Assembly: GCA_028281785.1 (NCBI GenBank)
Contig: JANQJG010000122.1
Span: 1-64,000, forward strand
DNA length: 64,000 bases
From: Rhodospirillales bacterium
GTDB lineage: Bacteria > Pseudomonadota > Alphaproteobacteria > Rhodospirillales > Shumkoniaceae
Direction of reading: 5' to 3'
The notes beneath the pieces were generated by a model. The model was not told the DNA's origin and made no database searches. It saw nothing but the letters and a program-made list of their open reading frames with translations. The translations under genes and the position numbers were made by a program. Each line of letters opens with the position of its first letter. Position 1 is the stretch's first letter. Positions 18,168 to 27,629 of the stretch are shown here, piece after piece.

Positions 18168-18443
18168 TCAACCTCCCTCGATGGCGGCCATGATCTCCAG
18201 CTCGTCGCCGGGCGCGATGGTGTCATCGAGCTTGAGGATGTCGCCGCCCTTGAGAATGATCAGGCCGGAGCATGTGGCCGAGTCGGGCTTCATGCGGAAG
18301 AACTTCTGGAGACGCGGTTCTTCCGCCTGCAAGCGCAACAGGACCTCCCGGACCGGCGTCGCCGCCGCGAGATCCAGCTCCGTCGCGTCGCCCTTGATGG
18401 CGTCGAGCGGCGGATACCATTTAATGCGAGAAGATGTTGTCAT
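18168..18443 (-). CDS. MoaD/ThiS-like ubiquitin-fold sulfur carrier
   Basis: A 91-residue beta-grasp protein ending in AIEGG, the diglycine tail that is adenylated and thiocarboxylated in MoaD and ThiS. The body (ATPVREVLLRLQAEEPRLQKFF, IILKGGDILKLDDTIAPGDEL) fits MoaD. It stands alone on the minus strand between the oxidase-like gene (stop 4 bases away, convergent) and ctaA (divergent). No MoaE, MoaB or ThiF partner is adjacent, so it may serve Moco or W-pterin synthesis encoded elsewhere, or another sulfur-transfer pathway. Confidence 0.8.
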   Translation of the reverse strand: MTTSSRIKWYPPLDAIKGDATELDLAAATPVREVLLRLQAEEPRLQKFFRMKPDSATCSGLIILKGGDILKLDDTIAPGDELEIMAAIEGG

Positions 18444-18574
18444 GATGTTTCCTCACACTGCCCTCTGTTCTGATAGCGCAAATCACCGGCGGAGTCTTCT
18501 CCCCGCCGTCCCAGGTGGGATGCGCGCGGGGCGGCAAGTTATCTGGGCGGCCGGGCGCCGGGGACGGATCGTCC

Positions 18575-19717
18575 ATGGGCGCTGAGGTTGTCGAGACGCG
18601 CCATCGGCGGATCATCGCCGCCTGGCTCTTCGCGGTGGCGGCCATGGTGTTCGCCATGATCGTCTGGGGCGGCATTACCCGCCTGACCATCTCCGGCCTG
18701 TCGATGGTGGAGTGGCGCCCCTTGACGGGCTGGCTCCCGCCCTTGACGACGGTGGAGTGGGAGGTCGCCTTCGAGAAGTACAAGCAGTTCCCCGAGTTTC
18801 GCGAGCTCAACTTCAACATGACGCTCGCGGAGTTCAAGCAGATCTATTGGATCGAATATCTCCATCGCCTTTTGGGGCGCATTATCGGTGTCGTCTTCCT
18901 GCTGCCGGCCCTGTTTTTCCTGGCGAAGGGGTGGTTGGACAGGCCGATGCGGCGCCATGCCGTGATCCTCTTCGTGCTCGGCGGCCTTCAGGGCGCCCTC
19001 GGCTGGTACATGGTCAAGAGCGGCCTGGTCGACATCCCCGATGTCAGCCCTTACCGCCTGACCGCCCATCTCGCGCTTGCCTTCGTGATATACGGCTATC
19101 TGGTCTGGCTCGGCCTCCGTCTGTGGTGGCCCGCGCCTTTGGTGGCCAAGACGGCGAACCGGCCCTCGGACTTTCGGCGGTGCTGGCTCGGCCGGTATGC
19201 TTTCGCGCTGGTCTTTCTGGTCTTTCTCACCGCTATCTCGGGCGGTTTCGTGGCCGGCAACAACGCCGGTTTCGCCTACAACACCTTTCCGCTGATGGAC
19301 GGTCGGTGGATCCCGGAAGACCTGTATGGGCTGGAGCCGCCGATCCGCAGCGCCTTCGAGGAGGTGGCGACGGTGCAGTTCCATCATCGGGTATTGGCGA
19401 TGGTGGTCTTCCTCGCCGTCGCCGCGTTCTGGGCCGTCTCCGTCACCCTGCGCCTGACCCCACGGCAGCGGTTGGCGGTCCATGCGTTGGTCGCCATGAT
19501 GGTGATTCAGGTCGCCCTCGGCATCTCGACATTGCTCATGATCGTACCGATCTATCTGGCGGCCCCGCATCAGGCGGGGGCCGTTCTCCTGTTCACTTTC
19601 GCGTTGTGGGTGGCCTACGAGCTGCGATCCGGGGAAGAACACGGGGCAGCGCGTTCCCTTCCGGAGAAGGAGCGCGAGGACACGGTCGGCATCGCCGCTG
19701 TACAGCGACCCGGCTAG
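18575..19717 (+). CDS. ctaA: Heme A synthase
   Basis: A 380-residue COX15/CtaA membrane protein with eight helices that oxidises heme O to heme A for the aa3 oxidase. Heme-ligand histidines are in IEYLHRLLGR, VQFHHRVLAM and APHQAGAVLL, and WGGITRLTISGLSMVEW is the family N-terminal motif. Start ATG 18575 is preferred: the 20 extra codons from a GTG at 18515 lie before the first helix and look like a leader. Followed after 118 bases by ctaB. Confidence 0.93.
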   Translation: MGAEVVETRHRRIIAAWLFAVAAMVFAMIVWGGITRLTISGLSMVEWRPLTGWLPPLTTVEWEVAFEKYKQFPEFRELNFNMTLAEFKQIYWIEYLHRLLGRIIGVVFLLPALFFLAKGWLDRPMRRHAVILFVLGGLQGALGWYMVKSGLVDIPDVSPYRLTAHLALAFVIYGYLVWLGLRLWWPAPLVAKTANRPSDFRRCWLGRYAFALVFLVFLTAISGGFVAGNNAGFAYNTFPLMDGRWIPEDLYGLEPPIRSAFEEVATVQFHHRVLAMVVFLAVAAFWAVSVTLRLTPRQRLAVHALVAMMVIQVALGISTLLMIVPIYLAAPHQAGAVLLFTFALWVAYELRSGEEHGAARSLPEKEREDTVGIAAVQRPG

Positions 19718-19835
19718 GGCAGGGGAGGGCGTGGGAGCTTCTGCTCCTTGCCCACGCGCCGAACGACTATATATTGCCCGGCGGGACGGTGTTGGGAAAC
19801 CGCATGGATATGGTCTGAAGAAGGAAAGCAAACGC

Positions 19836-20783
19836 GTGTCGCGAACAACGTCCAAAATCCTCCCCGCGTTTCCCGCCAAATCCGCCCGTTCCCGGAAGGA
19901 CGCCCGCGAGGGGCCGCGTTTTCGGGCCGTCGACTACGCCATCATCCTCAAGCCCAACGTCATGTCGCTGGTGGTCTTCACGGCCCTGGTCGGGCTGCTG
20001 CTCGCGCCGGGGGAGATCGCGTGGTGGCGGGCGGTTGTGGCGGTCCTGTGCATCGCGCTGGGCGCCGGTGCGGCGGGGGCGATCAACATGTGGTACGACC
20101 GCGACATCGACTGCGAGATGCGCCGCACCCGCGAACGGCCGATCCCCGCCGGCCGCATGCCCCCCCGAATCGCCCTGTTCTACGGCACGGGACTCGCGCT
20201 CGTCTCGATCGCGGCGATGGCTGCCGTCGTCCACCCTCTGGCTGCGGCGCTCCTTGCGACGACGCTTCTCTACTACGTCGTGATCTACACGGTCTGGCTG
20301 AAACGCCGGACGCCCCAGAACATCGTCATCGGCGGCGCGTCCGGGGCGCTGCCGCCGGTCATCGGCTGGGCGTCGGTAACGGGCGATGTGGGGCCGGAAG
20401 CGCTGGCCCTGTTTCTCATCATCTTCCTGTGGACGCCGCCGCATTCCTGGGCCCTGGCCCTGTTTCGGCGGCAGGACTATCTCCGCGCCAAGGTGCCGAT
20501 GCTGCCCGTCGTCGCCGGCGAGCGGGCGACTCGCAACCAGATCCTGCTCTACACCCTGCTTCTGATCCCGGCGAGCCTTCTGCCGGTCGCCCTCGGTATG
20601 TCGGGCGCCGTTTACGCCGTGGCCGCCCTCGTTCTCGGAGGCCTGTTCCTGCGCCACGCGCTTCGCGTCTGGCGGGACGAAACCGATCGCTCCGCGCGGC
20701 CCATGTTCGGCTATTCGATCCTCTATCTGTTCCTGATCTTCGTCTTCCTGCTCGCCGATTCGCTGATCGTTCCCCTCATATAG
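19836..20783 (+). CDS. ctaB: Protoheme IX farnesyltransferase (heme O synthase)
   Basis: A 315-residue UbiA-family membrane prenyltransferase that adds the farnesyl group to heme b. The prenyl-diphosphate-binding motif is INMWYDRDID, and the second family motif is YTVWLKRRTPQNIVIGG; about eight helices follow. Start: GTG 19836 has AAGGAA upstream, while an earlier GTG at 19731 would add an unlikely leader. It ends 1 base before the convergent aldo/keto reductase. Together with ctaA it makes heme A for the coxA product. Confidence 0.93.
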   Translation: MSRTTSKILPAFPAKSARSRKDAREGPRFRAVDYAIILKPNVMSLVVFTALVGLLLAPGEIAWWRAVVAVLCIALGAGAAGAINMWYDRDIDCEMRRTRERPIPAGRMPPRIALFYGTGLALVSIAAMAAVVHPLAAALLATTLLYYVVIYTVWLKRRTPQNIVIGGASGALPPVIGWASVTGDVGPEALALFLIIFLWTPPHSWALALFRRQDYLRAKVPMLPVVAGERATRNQILLYTLLLIPASLLPVALGMSGAVYAVAALVLGGLFLRHALRVWRDETDRSARPMFGYSILYLFLIFVFLLADSLIVPLI

Positions 20784-20784
20784 C

Positions 20785-21786
20785 TCAGCTCGATCGGGCG
20801 CCCCCCGGGATGATCCCCAGCACGGGATGGGGAACGTAGGGCTCCTCCAGGGCAGCCATCTCCTCGGCGCTCAGTTTGACGTTCAGCGCCGCCGCGGTGT
20901 CGTCGAGATATTCGAGCTTGGTGGCGCCGATGATCGGCGAGGTGATCGCCGGCTTGCGGAGCATCCAGGCGAGCGCGATCTGCACGGGCTTGACATCGCG
21001 GCGCATGGCGAGTTCGCTGACCCGGTCGGCCACCGCGAAATCCGCCGCTTGAAAATACATGCGCTGCGCCATGGGATCGGCCTGTGAGCGCGTCGTCTCG
21101 CCGCCGCCCTCGCGGGCCCGGTTGCCGGCCAGGAAACCCCGGGCGAGGGGGCTCCACGGGATCACGCCGATCCCCTCCTCGGCGCAATAGGGGATCATTT
21201 CCCGCTCCTCCTCGCGGTAGATCAGGTTGTAGTGGTTCTGCATGGCGACGAAGCGGGTCCAGCCGTGGCGCTCGGCCACGAACTGCATCTTCGCGAACTG
21301 ATAGGCGAACATGCTGGAGGCACCGATATACCGCGCCTTGCCGGCCTTCACCACGTCGTGGAGCGCCTCCATCGTCTCCTCGATGGGCGTCTCGCGGTCG
21401 AAGCGATGAATCTGGTAGAGGTCGATGTGGTCGGTCCCAAGCCTCCGCAGGCTCGCGTCGATCGCGTCCATGATGTGCTTGCGGCTGAGGCCGCGGTCGT
21501 TGGGGCCTTTCCCCATGGGGTTGTAGACCTTGCTGGCGATGACGACCTGATCCCGCGGTGCGTATTCGAGCAGCGCCCGGCCGGTGATCTCCTCGCTCGC
21601 GCCCACGGAATACATATCGGCGGTGTCGAAGAAGTTGATGCCCAGATCCAGTGCCTTCTTGAAGAACGGCCGGCTCTCCGCCTCGTCCAGCACCCATTTG
21701 CGCCAGGATGAGCTGCCATAGCTCATGCATCCGAGGCAGAGGCGGCTGACCTTGAGTCCGGCCTTGCCGAGATTGACGTACTCCAT
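20785..21786 (-). CDS. Aldo/keto reductase (first of a tandem pair)
   Basis: A 333-residue NADPH-dependent (beta/alpha)8 oxidoreductase of the YajO/AKR-like group. The catalytic tetrad is visible: Asp and Tyr in FFDTADMYS, Lys in VIASKVYN, and His in YQIHRFDRET. It starts MEYVNLGKAGLKVSRL with AGGAGG upstream. It shares most segments with the next gene (GLKVSR, RKHIMDAIDASLRRLGTDH, EEREMIPYC), so the pair is a duplication. The substrate cannot be told. Confidence 0.92.
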   Translation of the reverse strand: MEYVNLGKAGLKVSRLCLGCMSYGSSSWRKWVLDEAESRPFFKKALDLGINFFDTADMYSVGASEEITGRALLEYAPRDQVVIASKVYNPMGKGPNDRGLSRKHIMDAIDASLRRLGTDHIDLYQIHRFDRETPIEETMEALHDVVKAGKARYIGASSMFAYQFAKMQFVAERHGWTRFVAMQNHYNLIYREEEREMIPYCAEEGIGVIPWSPLARGFLAGNRAREGGGETTRSQADPMAQRMYFQAADFAVADRVSELAMRRDVKPVQIALAWMLRKPAITSPIIGATKLEYLDDTAAALNVKLSAEEMAALEEPYVPHPVLGIIPGGARSS

Positions 21787-21864
21787 AACTGGCTCTTCCC
21801 CCTCCTGGTTGTCCGGAAACTTCGCTGGGCGGCAACGCCGCGCGAGACTCTCCGACGACTCCGC

Positions 21865-22863
21865 TCAAGCCCCGCGGCCCGCCATCTCGAAACCGAAGAC
21901 CGCGCGGGGCTGGTAGAGCTCTTCCAGCCGCGTCATGTCCTCCTCGTCGAGGGCAATGTCGACGGCCACGACCGCGTCCTCCAGATAAGCGTCCTTGACG
22001 GTGCCGACCACCGGCGAGGCCACGCCCGTTTTATGGAGGGTCCAGGCCAGGGCGATCTGGATGGGTTTGACTCCGTGCTTTTCGGCCACGGCGTCCGCCC
22101 GCTCGGCGATTTCGAAATCCAGCTCCCGATAGAACAGGTCCTGGGCCTTCTGATCGGTCTGCGCGCGCAGCGTTTCGCCGCCTCCCTCTCGGCGGCGGTT
22201 GCCGGCGAAGAAGCCCCGGGCCATCGGGCTCCAGGGGGTCAGCGCCACGCCTTCCTCGACGCAATAGGGAATCATCTCCCGTTCCTCCTCGCGGTAGAGG
22301 AGGTTGTAGAGGTTCTGCATCGACACGAAACTGGACCAGCCGTTCTTCTCGGCCGCGAAGCGCATTTTCGCGAATTGGAACGCGGCCATGCTGGAGGCGC
22401 CGAGATAGCGTGCCTTGCCGGCGCGGACGACGTCGTTGAGGGCCTCCATGGTTTCCTCGATGGGTGTCTGCCCGTCGAAACGGTGAATGACGTAGAGGTC
22501 GACATGGTCGGTGCCGAGCCGCCGCAGGCTGGCGTCGATGGCGTCCATGATATGCTTGCGGCCGAGCCCTTCGTCGTTGGGGGCGTCGCCCATACGGCCG
22601 CAGACCTTGGTGGCGATCATGACCTGGTCTCGCGGCGTCAGCTCGCCCAACAGCCTTCCGGTAATCTCCTCGCTCAGACCAGTGCTGTACATGTCGGCCG
22701 TATCGAAGAAATTGATGCCCAGGTCGAGCGCCTTCCGGAACAGAGGGCGGGCCTCGTCCTCGCCGATCGCCCATTGCTGAAACGCGGGGCTGCCGACCGC
22801 CGAGGTGCCGAAACAGACGCGGCTGACCTTCAGGCCGGACCGGCCGAGATTGACGTATTGCAT
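21865..22863 (-). CDS. Aldo/keto reductase (second of a tandem pair)
   Basis: A 332-residue paralogue of the preceding gene, with tetrad segments FFDTADMYST, MIATKVCG and YVIHRFDGQT. Start: ATG 22863 (MQYVNLGRSG) has GGGGGAAG upstream; an extension from 22911 is not supported. It lies upstream of the first copy with a 78-base gap, so the two are probably one transcript. The copies have clearly diverged, which suggests different substrates. Confidence 0.92.
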   Translation of the reverse strand: MQYVNLGRSGLKVSRVCFGTSAVGSPAFQQWAIGEDEARPLFRKALDLGINFFDTADMYSTGLSEEITGRLLGELTPRDQVMIATKVCGRMGDAPNDEGLGRKHIMDAIDASLRRLGTDHVDLYVIHRFDGQTPIEETMEALNDVVRAGKARYLGASSMAAFQFAKMRFAAEKNGWSSFVSMQNLYNLLYREEEREMIPYCVEEGVALTPWSPMARGFFAGNRRREGGGETLRAQTDQKAQDLFYRELDFEIAERADAVAEKHGVKPIQIALAWTLHKTGVASPVVGTVKDAYLEDAVVAVDIALDEEDMTRLEELYQPRAVFGFEMAGRGA

Positions 22864-22977
22864 GGGCACTTCCCCCTGGTTGGGCTCATCCTCGCCCATC
22901 TTCGTGGGCATGTTAGTGGCTTAGTCCGGGCAAGGCCAGTTGGGTGTCGGGAATTGATCGCGCGACTGAGGCTGATG

Positions 22978-25900
22978 TCAGGCGGCGGCGTCGAGGGTTT
23001 GCCGGATGACCCGGCCGAGTTCGCTGGGTTCGACGGGCTTGCGCACGATTTCGCTGAATCCCACCGCCTGTGTGGCCTGCTCCGAGACGGGCGGTGCGTA
23101 GCCCGTGCACAGGATGATCGGAATATCGGGCCGGATCTCCGACAGGTGCTGGGCCAGATCCTCGCCCGTCATGCCCGGCATGATCTGATCGGTGACCACC
23201 AGGTCGAACTCCTCCGGCATGGACTTGAACAGGGCGAGGGCGGCATTGGCACTGGTCAACGCTTCGATCCGATAGCCGAAATGCTCCAGATAGCTGCCCA
23301 TGGATTGCACGACCATGCGCTCGTCATCGACCAGCAGAATACGCTCGGTTCCCGAGAAGGAGGTTTTGTCTTTGGGGGCGGCCGGCTCCCGGGTCGGGCG
23401 TGCCGCAGGCAGGAGGATCGTGAAGGTGGATCCCTTGCCCGGCTCACTCTCGACCTGAAGCCCGCCGCCGTGGTCCTGGACGATCCCGTGGACGGCGGCA
23501 AGGCCGAGGCCGGTTCCCGAGCCCACGGGCTTGGTCGTGAAAAAGGGGTCGAAAACCCGGCTCAAGGTGTAGCTATCCATGCCACAGCCGGTATCCGAGA
23601 CGCGAAGGCGGACATACCGCCCGGGCGGAAGGTCATAGCCGGCGGCCGCGATTCCATTCCGGCTCTTCAACGAATCGACCGTGACGTCGATCACCCCCGC
23701 ATTGGTCCCGATGGCATCGACGGCGTTGGCGCAGAGATTCAGGAGCACTTGGTGAATCTGCGTGGCATCCGCCATGACCGCTCCCGATTTGGGCGGGGCG
23801 CTCCACCGCAGTCGAATGGTCGTCGGCGTGGAGGCGTGGACCAGCTTCATCGCCTCGTCGACGATCGTATGCATGTTGACGGGCTCGAGGACCGCCTCCT
23901 TGCGGCGGCTGAAGGCGAGCAGTTGCTGGACGAGATCCCGGGCACGATCCGAGGCGCCCATGATTTGATCGAGGTTGAAGCGCAGGTCGCTTTCCGCCGG
24001 CAGTTTCTCGATGGCGATTTGGCAGTGTCCGAGGATTCCAGTCAGGATGTTGTTGAAGTCGTGGGCGACGCCCCCGGCCAGGGTTCCCACGGCCTCGAGC
24101 TTCTGGGCGTGGCGCAGCTGGTCATTCACCAGCCGTTTACCCGTGGTGTCCTCGGCGATCGCCAGGAAATTGAGGATTCGTCCGCCGTCGTCACGAATCG
24201 GCGAGAGAGCCACCGACGACCAATAGAGCTCGCCGTTCTTGCGTCGATTTCGAAGCTCGCCATGCCATTCGCGGCCGGCGCGGACGGCCTTCCAGACCCT
24301 TTCGTGCTGGGTCGGGTCCGTTACCTCGCAATTGAGGAAGGCCGGGATCTGGCCCACCGCTTCGTCGAGGGCGTAGCCCGTTTTTTGCGCGTATTTCGTG
24401 TTCGCATATTCAATCCGGCCCCGGGGGTCCGTAATGACGATGGCGGCCGGGCTCTGTTCGACCGCTGTGGAGAGCTTGCGCAGGCTCTCCTCCGTTCGTT
24501 TCTGCTCCGTGATATTGTGGCAGACGATCAGCGTGCCGCCCTCGGGCGTTCCATGCTCATGAACCGCAATCCAGCCGCTGGATCTCCGAATCTCGAAGCC
24601 CTCTCCGGGGCTCCGGCGCCTTTCGAGTCGCTTGCGGAGCCAACCTTCCGGATCCGGCTCGGCTTCGGGAATGAAACCGGCCTCGATCTCCCGCCGAAGG
24701 AGATCCTCATATCTCAACCCCTGCTCAAGGCTTTTGCGGGTTTCCGGCGAAAGCAGCGCCCGGTACTGGCCGTTGCACACAACCAGGCGGTCCTCGGGAT
24801 CGAACAGGGCGAAGGCCACGGGCACGGTTTCAATGGCCTGCAGGAACCGCTGCTGGGTCAGGGTTTCACGTTCTTTCGCCTGGACCTCGGCCGTAACGTC
24901 CGATCCAGTGCCGCGATAGCCCATAAATCGCCCGTCGGCATCCTGCCTTGGCCTACCGCTCAACCGCAGGGCGCGAAGCTGTCCCTGGCAATCACGCCAT
25001 GCACATTGGGCATCCCGGAAGGGGCGCCGCGCGGCGAGATCTTCGGGCCGGCCGGCCCAGTCCGCGGGCAGTCCATGGCTGGACGCGATCTCTTCCGGCT
25101 TTCGGCCGAGCACGTCATTCGGGTCGAGGTTCAGCGCATCGAATAGGCGTTCGGATACATAGGTGAACCTATGCTGGGCATCGGTCTCCCACATCCAGTC
25201 GGAGCTTGCCTCCACGAGATCGCGGAAGCGCTCCTCGCTCTGTCGCAGGGCCTCCTCGCTTTCCACGTGCCGCGACATGTCGACGATGACACCCCTGAAT
25301 CCCATCAGCTTGCCGTCTCGAAGTATCGGAACCGAGGTGGTCAGCACGGGAAAGGTGCTGCCGTCCTTTCGCAGGGCCGTAAATGCCCTGTCGTCGGGTA
25401 TCATTCCCCTGGACAACTTGGCCATGTTTTCGCGGACATGCTCGCGATCTTCCGGAACGACGAGATCCGTTCCTCTCAGACCCCGCCGGAAGTCCTCCTC
25501 GCTGTAGCCGGTGAGCTCGCAGCCTTTATGGTTCACGAAGGTCAGCACGCCCTCGGCGTTCATCTCGTAGACGATCTCGGGGAGCAGCTCCGAAAGCTCC
25601 CGGAACCTGAATTCGCTCTCCCTGAGCGCTTCCTCGGCCCGTTTGCGCTCCGTGATGTCCAGAACCTGCGTGATCACAAGATCCGGCCGATCTTGGGACT
25701 TCCGCACCAGCGACGTGGTGATGGAGACCCAGATCGTGCGTCCGTCCTTGCGGACATACCGTTTCTCCGCTTGAACGTAGTCGACTTCGCCGGCCCTCAC
25801 CTTCTCGGCCCGCTTTCTTGTGGCCTCGCGGTCGTCCGGATGGGTGACGTCGTACATCGTCATCGAGAGGAGCTCGTCCTCGCTGTATCCCAGCATCTCC

Positions 25901-26817
25901 TGGAAAGCCGGGTTGACGATATGGAATCGGCCATTGCGACCGACGAGGACGGAGCCCACGGCGGTGCTTTCGAAGACTTTGCGGAAACGCTCCTCGCTTT
26001 CCCGGAGCTCCTGCTCACGAACCTTGAGGGACGTGATGTCCGTGGCGATCTGCGCCACGCCGCCCCCGGTCGTCCTGTGTTCGCTTAAACGCCACCAGGT
26101 GCCTCCGGGGAAGGGTCGATCGACGGGGCCCTCGCGTTGCCAGAACTTGTGCATGCGTTCCCGGACCCAGTCCTCGATCGCGCCCATGATGCCCGGGGTA
26201 AGACCTTGTTCGGCCCGTGACTTGAGCAGCTCCTCGAACTTGATTCCGGGGACCAGCAGGTCCGCCGATTCACGGTAGAGCTGTTCCCAGGCGCCGTTGA
26301 ACGTGACGAGCTGGCCGTTCTTGTCGAACAAGGCGAAAGGATCGTCGATGCTGTCCAACGCGTCCTTTAGAAGCGCCTCCGTCTTTTCGGCCCTTGACTT
26401 TGCTTCACGCAGATCATCCAGAACCTTCGTGCGCTGCCTCCGGATCCTCGCCTCGCGCAGGCCCCGTTCTAGGGTAGGCAGCAGCCACGACATATTGTGC
26501 TTTTGAACGAAACCGTTCGCCCCCGCCTTGACCAGGGAGGCGACCGTCGGCGCGTCTTCTGAATCACAAAGAAGAATGAACGGGATCTCGCGGCCGTCCT
26601 CCGCCATGATCCCGAGAGCCGCTTCAGCGCCGAAGCGTTTCAAACTGAGGTTGGAGATCACCGCGTCCCAGTCCTCGGCCAGCGCGTTGCGCATCCCGCG
26701 CCCGGAAGCGATGCGTTTGATCGAAGGCTTATATCCGCAGGCGTGCAATTCCTGGCGAAGGGCCGGAACGTCGTTTTCGGATTGGCCCACGAACAATATG
26801 CGGATCGGCTCCGCCAT
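22978..26817 (-). CDS. Hybrid sensor histidine kinase: pseudo-receiver, six PAS domains, kinase, receiver
   Basis: A 1279-residue soluble sensor with no membrane helix. Residues 1-~125 form a receiver-like domain in which the usual phospho-Asp is Asn56 (DAVISNLSL) and the acidic pair is lost (FVGQSEND), so it should not be phosphorylated. Six PAS domains follow, each opening with a segment such as SEERFRKVFESTAVG or SEERFRDLVEASSDW. The kinase core has the H-box GGVAHDFNNILTGI and ATP-lid motifs (LCANAVDAIG, VSDTGCGM, GTGLGLAAV). The C-terminal receiver keeps its Asp (LVVTDQIMPGMTG). It probably senses redox state, oxygen or small ligands in the cytoplasm. It stands alone between the reductases and cheW; the output partner is not visible. 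Confidence 0.9.
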   Translation of the reverse strand: MAEPIRILFVGQSENDVPALRQELHACGYKPSIKRIASGRGMRNALAEDWDAVISNLSLKRFGAEAALGIMAEDGREIPFILLCDSEDAPTVASLVKAGANGFVQKHNMSWLLPTLERGLREARIRRQRTKVLDDLREAKSRAEKTEALLKDALDSIDDPFALFDKNGQLVTFNGAWEQLYRESADLLVPGIKFEELLKSRAEQGLTPGIMGAIEDWVRERMHKFWQREGPVDRPFPGGTWWRLSEHRTTGGGVAQIATDITSLKVREQELRESEERFRKVFESTAVGSVLVGRNGRFHIVNPAFQEMLGYSEDELLSMTMYDVTHPDDREATRKRAEKVRAGEVDYVQAEKRYVRKDGRTIWVSITTSLVRKSQDRPDLVITQVLDITERKRAEEALRESEFRFRELSELLPEIVYEMNAEGVLTFVNHKGCELTGYSEEDFRRGLRGTDLVVPEDREHVRENMAKLSRGMIPDDRAFTALRKDGSTFPVLTTSVPILRDGKLMGFRGVIVDMSRHVESEEALRQSEERFRDLVEASSDWMWETDAQHRFTYVSERLFDALNLDPNDVLGRKPEEIASSHGLPADWAGRPEDLAARRPFRDAQCAWRDCQGQLRALRLSGRPRQDADGRFMGYRGTGSDVTAEVQAKERETLTQQRFLQAIETVPVAFALFDPEDRLVVCNGQYRALLSPETRKSLEQGLRYEDLLRREIEAGFIPEAEPDPEGWLRKRLERRRSPGEGFEIRRSSGWIAVHEHGTPEGGTLIVCHNITEQKRTEESLRKLSTAVEQSPAAIVITDPRGRIEYANTKYAQKTGYALDEAVGQIPAFLNCEVTDPTQHERVWKAVRAGREWHGELRNRRKNGELYWSSVALSPIRDDGGRILNFLAIAEDTTGKRLVNDQLRHAQKLEAVGTLAGGVAHDFNNILTGILGHCQIAIEKLPAESDLRFNLDQIMGASDRARDLVQQLLAFSRRKEAVLEPVNMHTIVDEAMKLVHASTPTTIRLRWSAPPKSGAVMADATQIHQVLLNLCANAVDAIGTNAGVIDVTVDSLKSRNGIAAAGYDLPPGRYVRLRVSDTGCGMDSYTLSRVFDPFFTTKPVGSGTGLGLAAVHGIVQDHGGGLQVESEPGKGSTFTILLPAARPTREPAAPKDKTSFSGTERILLVDDERMVVQSMGSYLEHFGYRIEALTSANAALALFKSMPEEFDLVVTDQIMPGMTGEDLAQHLSEIRPDIPIILCTGYAPPVSEQATQAVGFSEIVRKPVEPSELGRVIRQTLDAAA

Positions 26818-26942
26818 CAGGGCATCCCCTTGGCAGTCATGCGGATGGCGTCGGTCGCGGCCTGTCCGATCATGCGCCTTGGCCTGCGGTCAGAAGAGGT
26901 CGCCTTAGCTTCGCATGACAATTCTTGACCGATCGTTACGCC

Positions 26943-27025
26943 CAGGGCACTTCTGGCCCTGACCACATCAGCATGGGTCCACGAGAGCGAGAAATGCTCT
27001 GGAGCACTTCTCGCCCCTACGGGCG
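26943..27025. repeat. Cluster of three hairpins between cheW and the hybrid kinase gene
   Basis: In the 317-base gap (26818-27134) three inverted repeats follow each other: CAGGGC/GCCCTG (26943-26961), a 13-base-arm repeat with one mismatch (GCGAGAAATGCTC with GAGCACTTCTCGC, 26987-27014), and CGCCC/GGGCG (27012-27025). They could end the cheA-cheW transcript or regulate the kinase gene. No T-run follows, so a classical intrinsic terminator is not clear. No gene is visible in the gap. Confidence 0.45.
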
Positions 27026-27134
27026 CACACCGATATGGCTGCGGCGTCGTCATTCTCAGGCTCAAAAACCGACGGGTTGGGCAGGGCGGGTCGGCCTTCC
27101 CGGCGCCACGCAAGGCGGGGCCGGCCGGTTTCAG

Positions 27135-27629
27135 CTACTTCGCGATAGCGTTACCGCCAATTTCCAGCAGCTTCTCGATATTGAGCACGATCAGCAGCCG
27201 GTTTTCGAGGCGGTAGATGCCGTCGGAGAAATCACGCCAGAGTGGATCGACCGTGGCCGGATTCTTTTCGAACTTGTCTTCAGGGGCGCTCATGACCTCG
27301 CCGACCGCGTCGATCAGAAGGCTGCAGAGGTTGCCGCCATGGTCGACAACGACGTTCATGCCTTTCTCGTCATCCGGGCGCGGTGGTAACCCCAGCCGCT
27401 TGCGCATGTCGATGACGGTGACGATACGTCCCCGGAGATTGAGTGACCCGGCGACCACTCGGTCAGCGAGGGGGATTGGGGCGACGTCCCGTGGCCCCAA
27501 TACATCCTGAACCAACAGCACCGGGATTCCGAACCATTGCCCCGCGATGGTCAGGGTCACATAGTCGCGGGTCGCGGACGAGGCCTTGGCCGAGGGGTCT
27601 TCGGGATGGACGGAGGTCACCGTGTTCAT
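27135..27629 (-). CDS. cheW: Chemotaxis adaptor CheW
   Basis: A 164-residue CheW with an SH3-like double barrel: DYVTLTIAGQWFGIPVLLVQ, then GSLNLRGRIVTVIDMRKRLGLP and SLLIDAVGEVM. It couples chemoreceptors to CheA. The ATG overlaps the cheA stop by 4 bases (ATGA), so the two are translated together. Confidence 0.94.
   Translation of the reverse strand: MNTVTSVHPEDPSAKASSATRDYVTLTIAGQWFGIPVLLVQDVLGPRDVAPIPLADRVVAGSLNLRGRIVTVIDMRKRLGLPPRPDDEKGMNVVVDHGGNLCSLLIDAVGEVMSAPEDKFEKNPATVDPLWRDFSDGIYRLENRLLIVLNIEKLLEIGGNAIAK

Noticed and set aside
16622-18226. Minus-strand frame of 534 codons opposite the oxidase-like gene
   Set aside because: Charged low-complexity translation lying over a clear twelve-helix membrane protein.
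22033-25146. Plus-strand frame of 1037 codons opposite the aldo/keto reductase and hybrid kinase
   Set aside because: It runs across two real minus-strand genes and shows no motif or ribosome-binding site, so it is a shadow frame.
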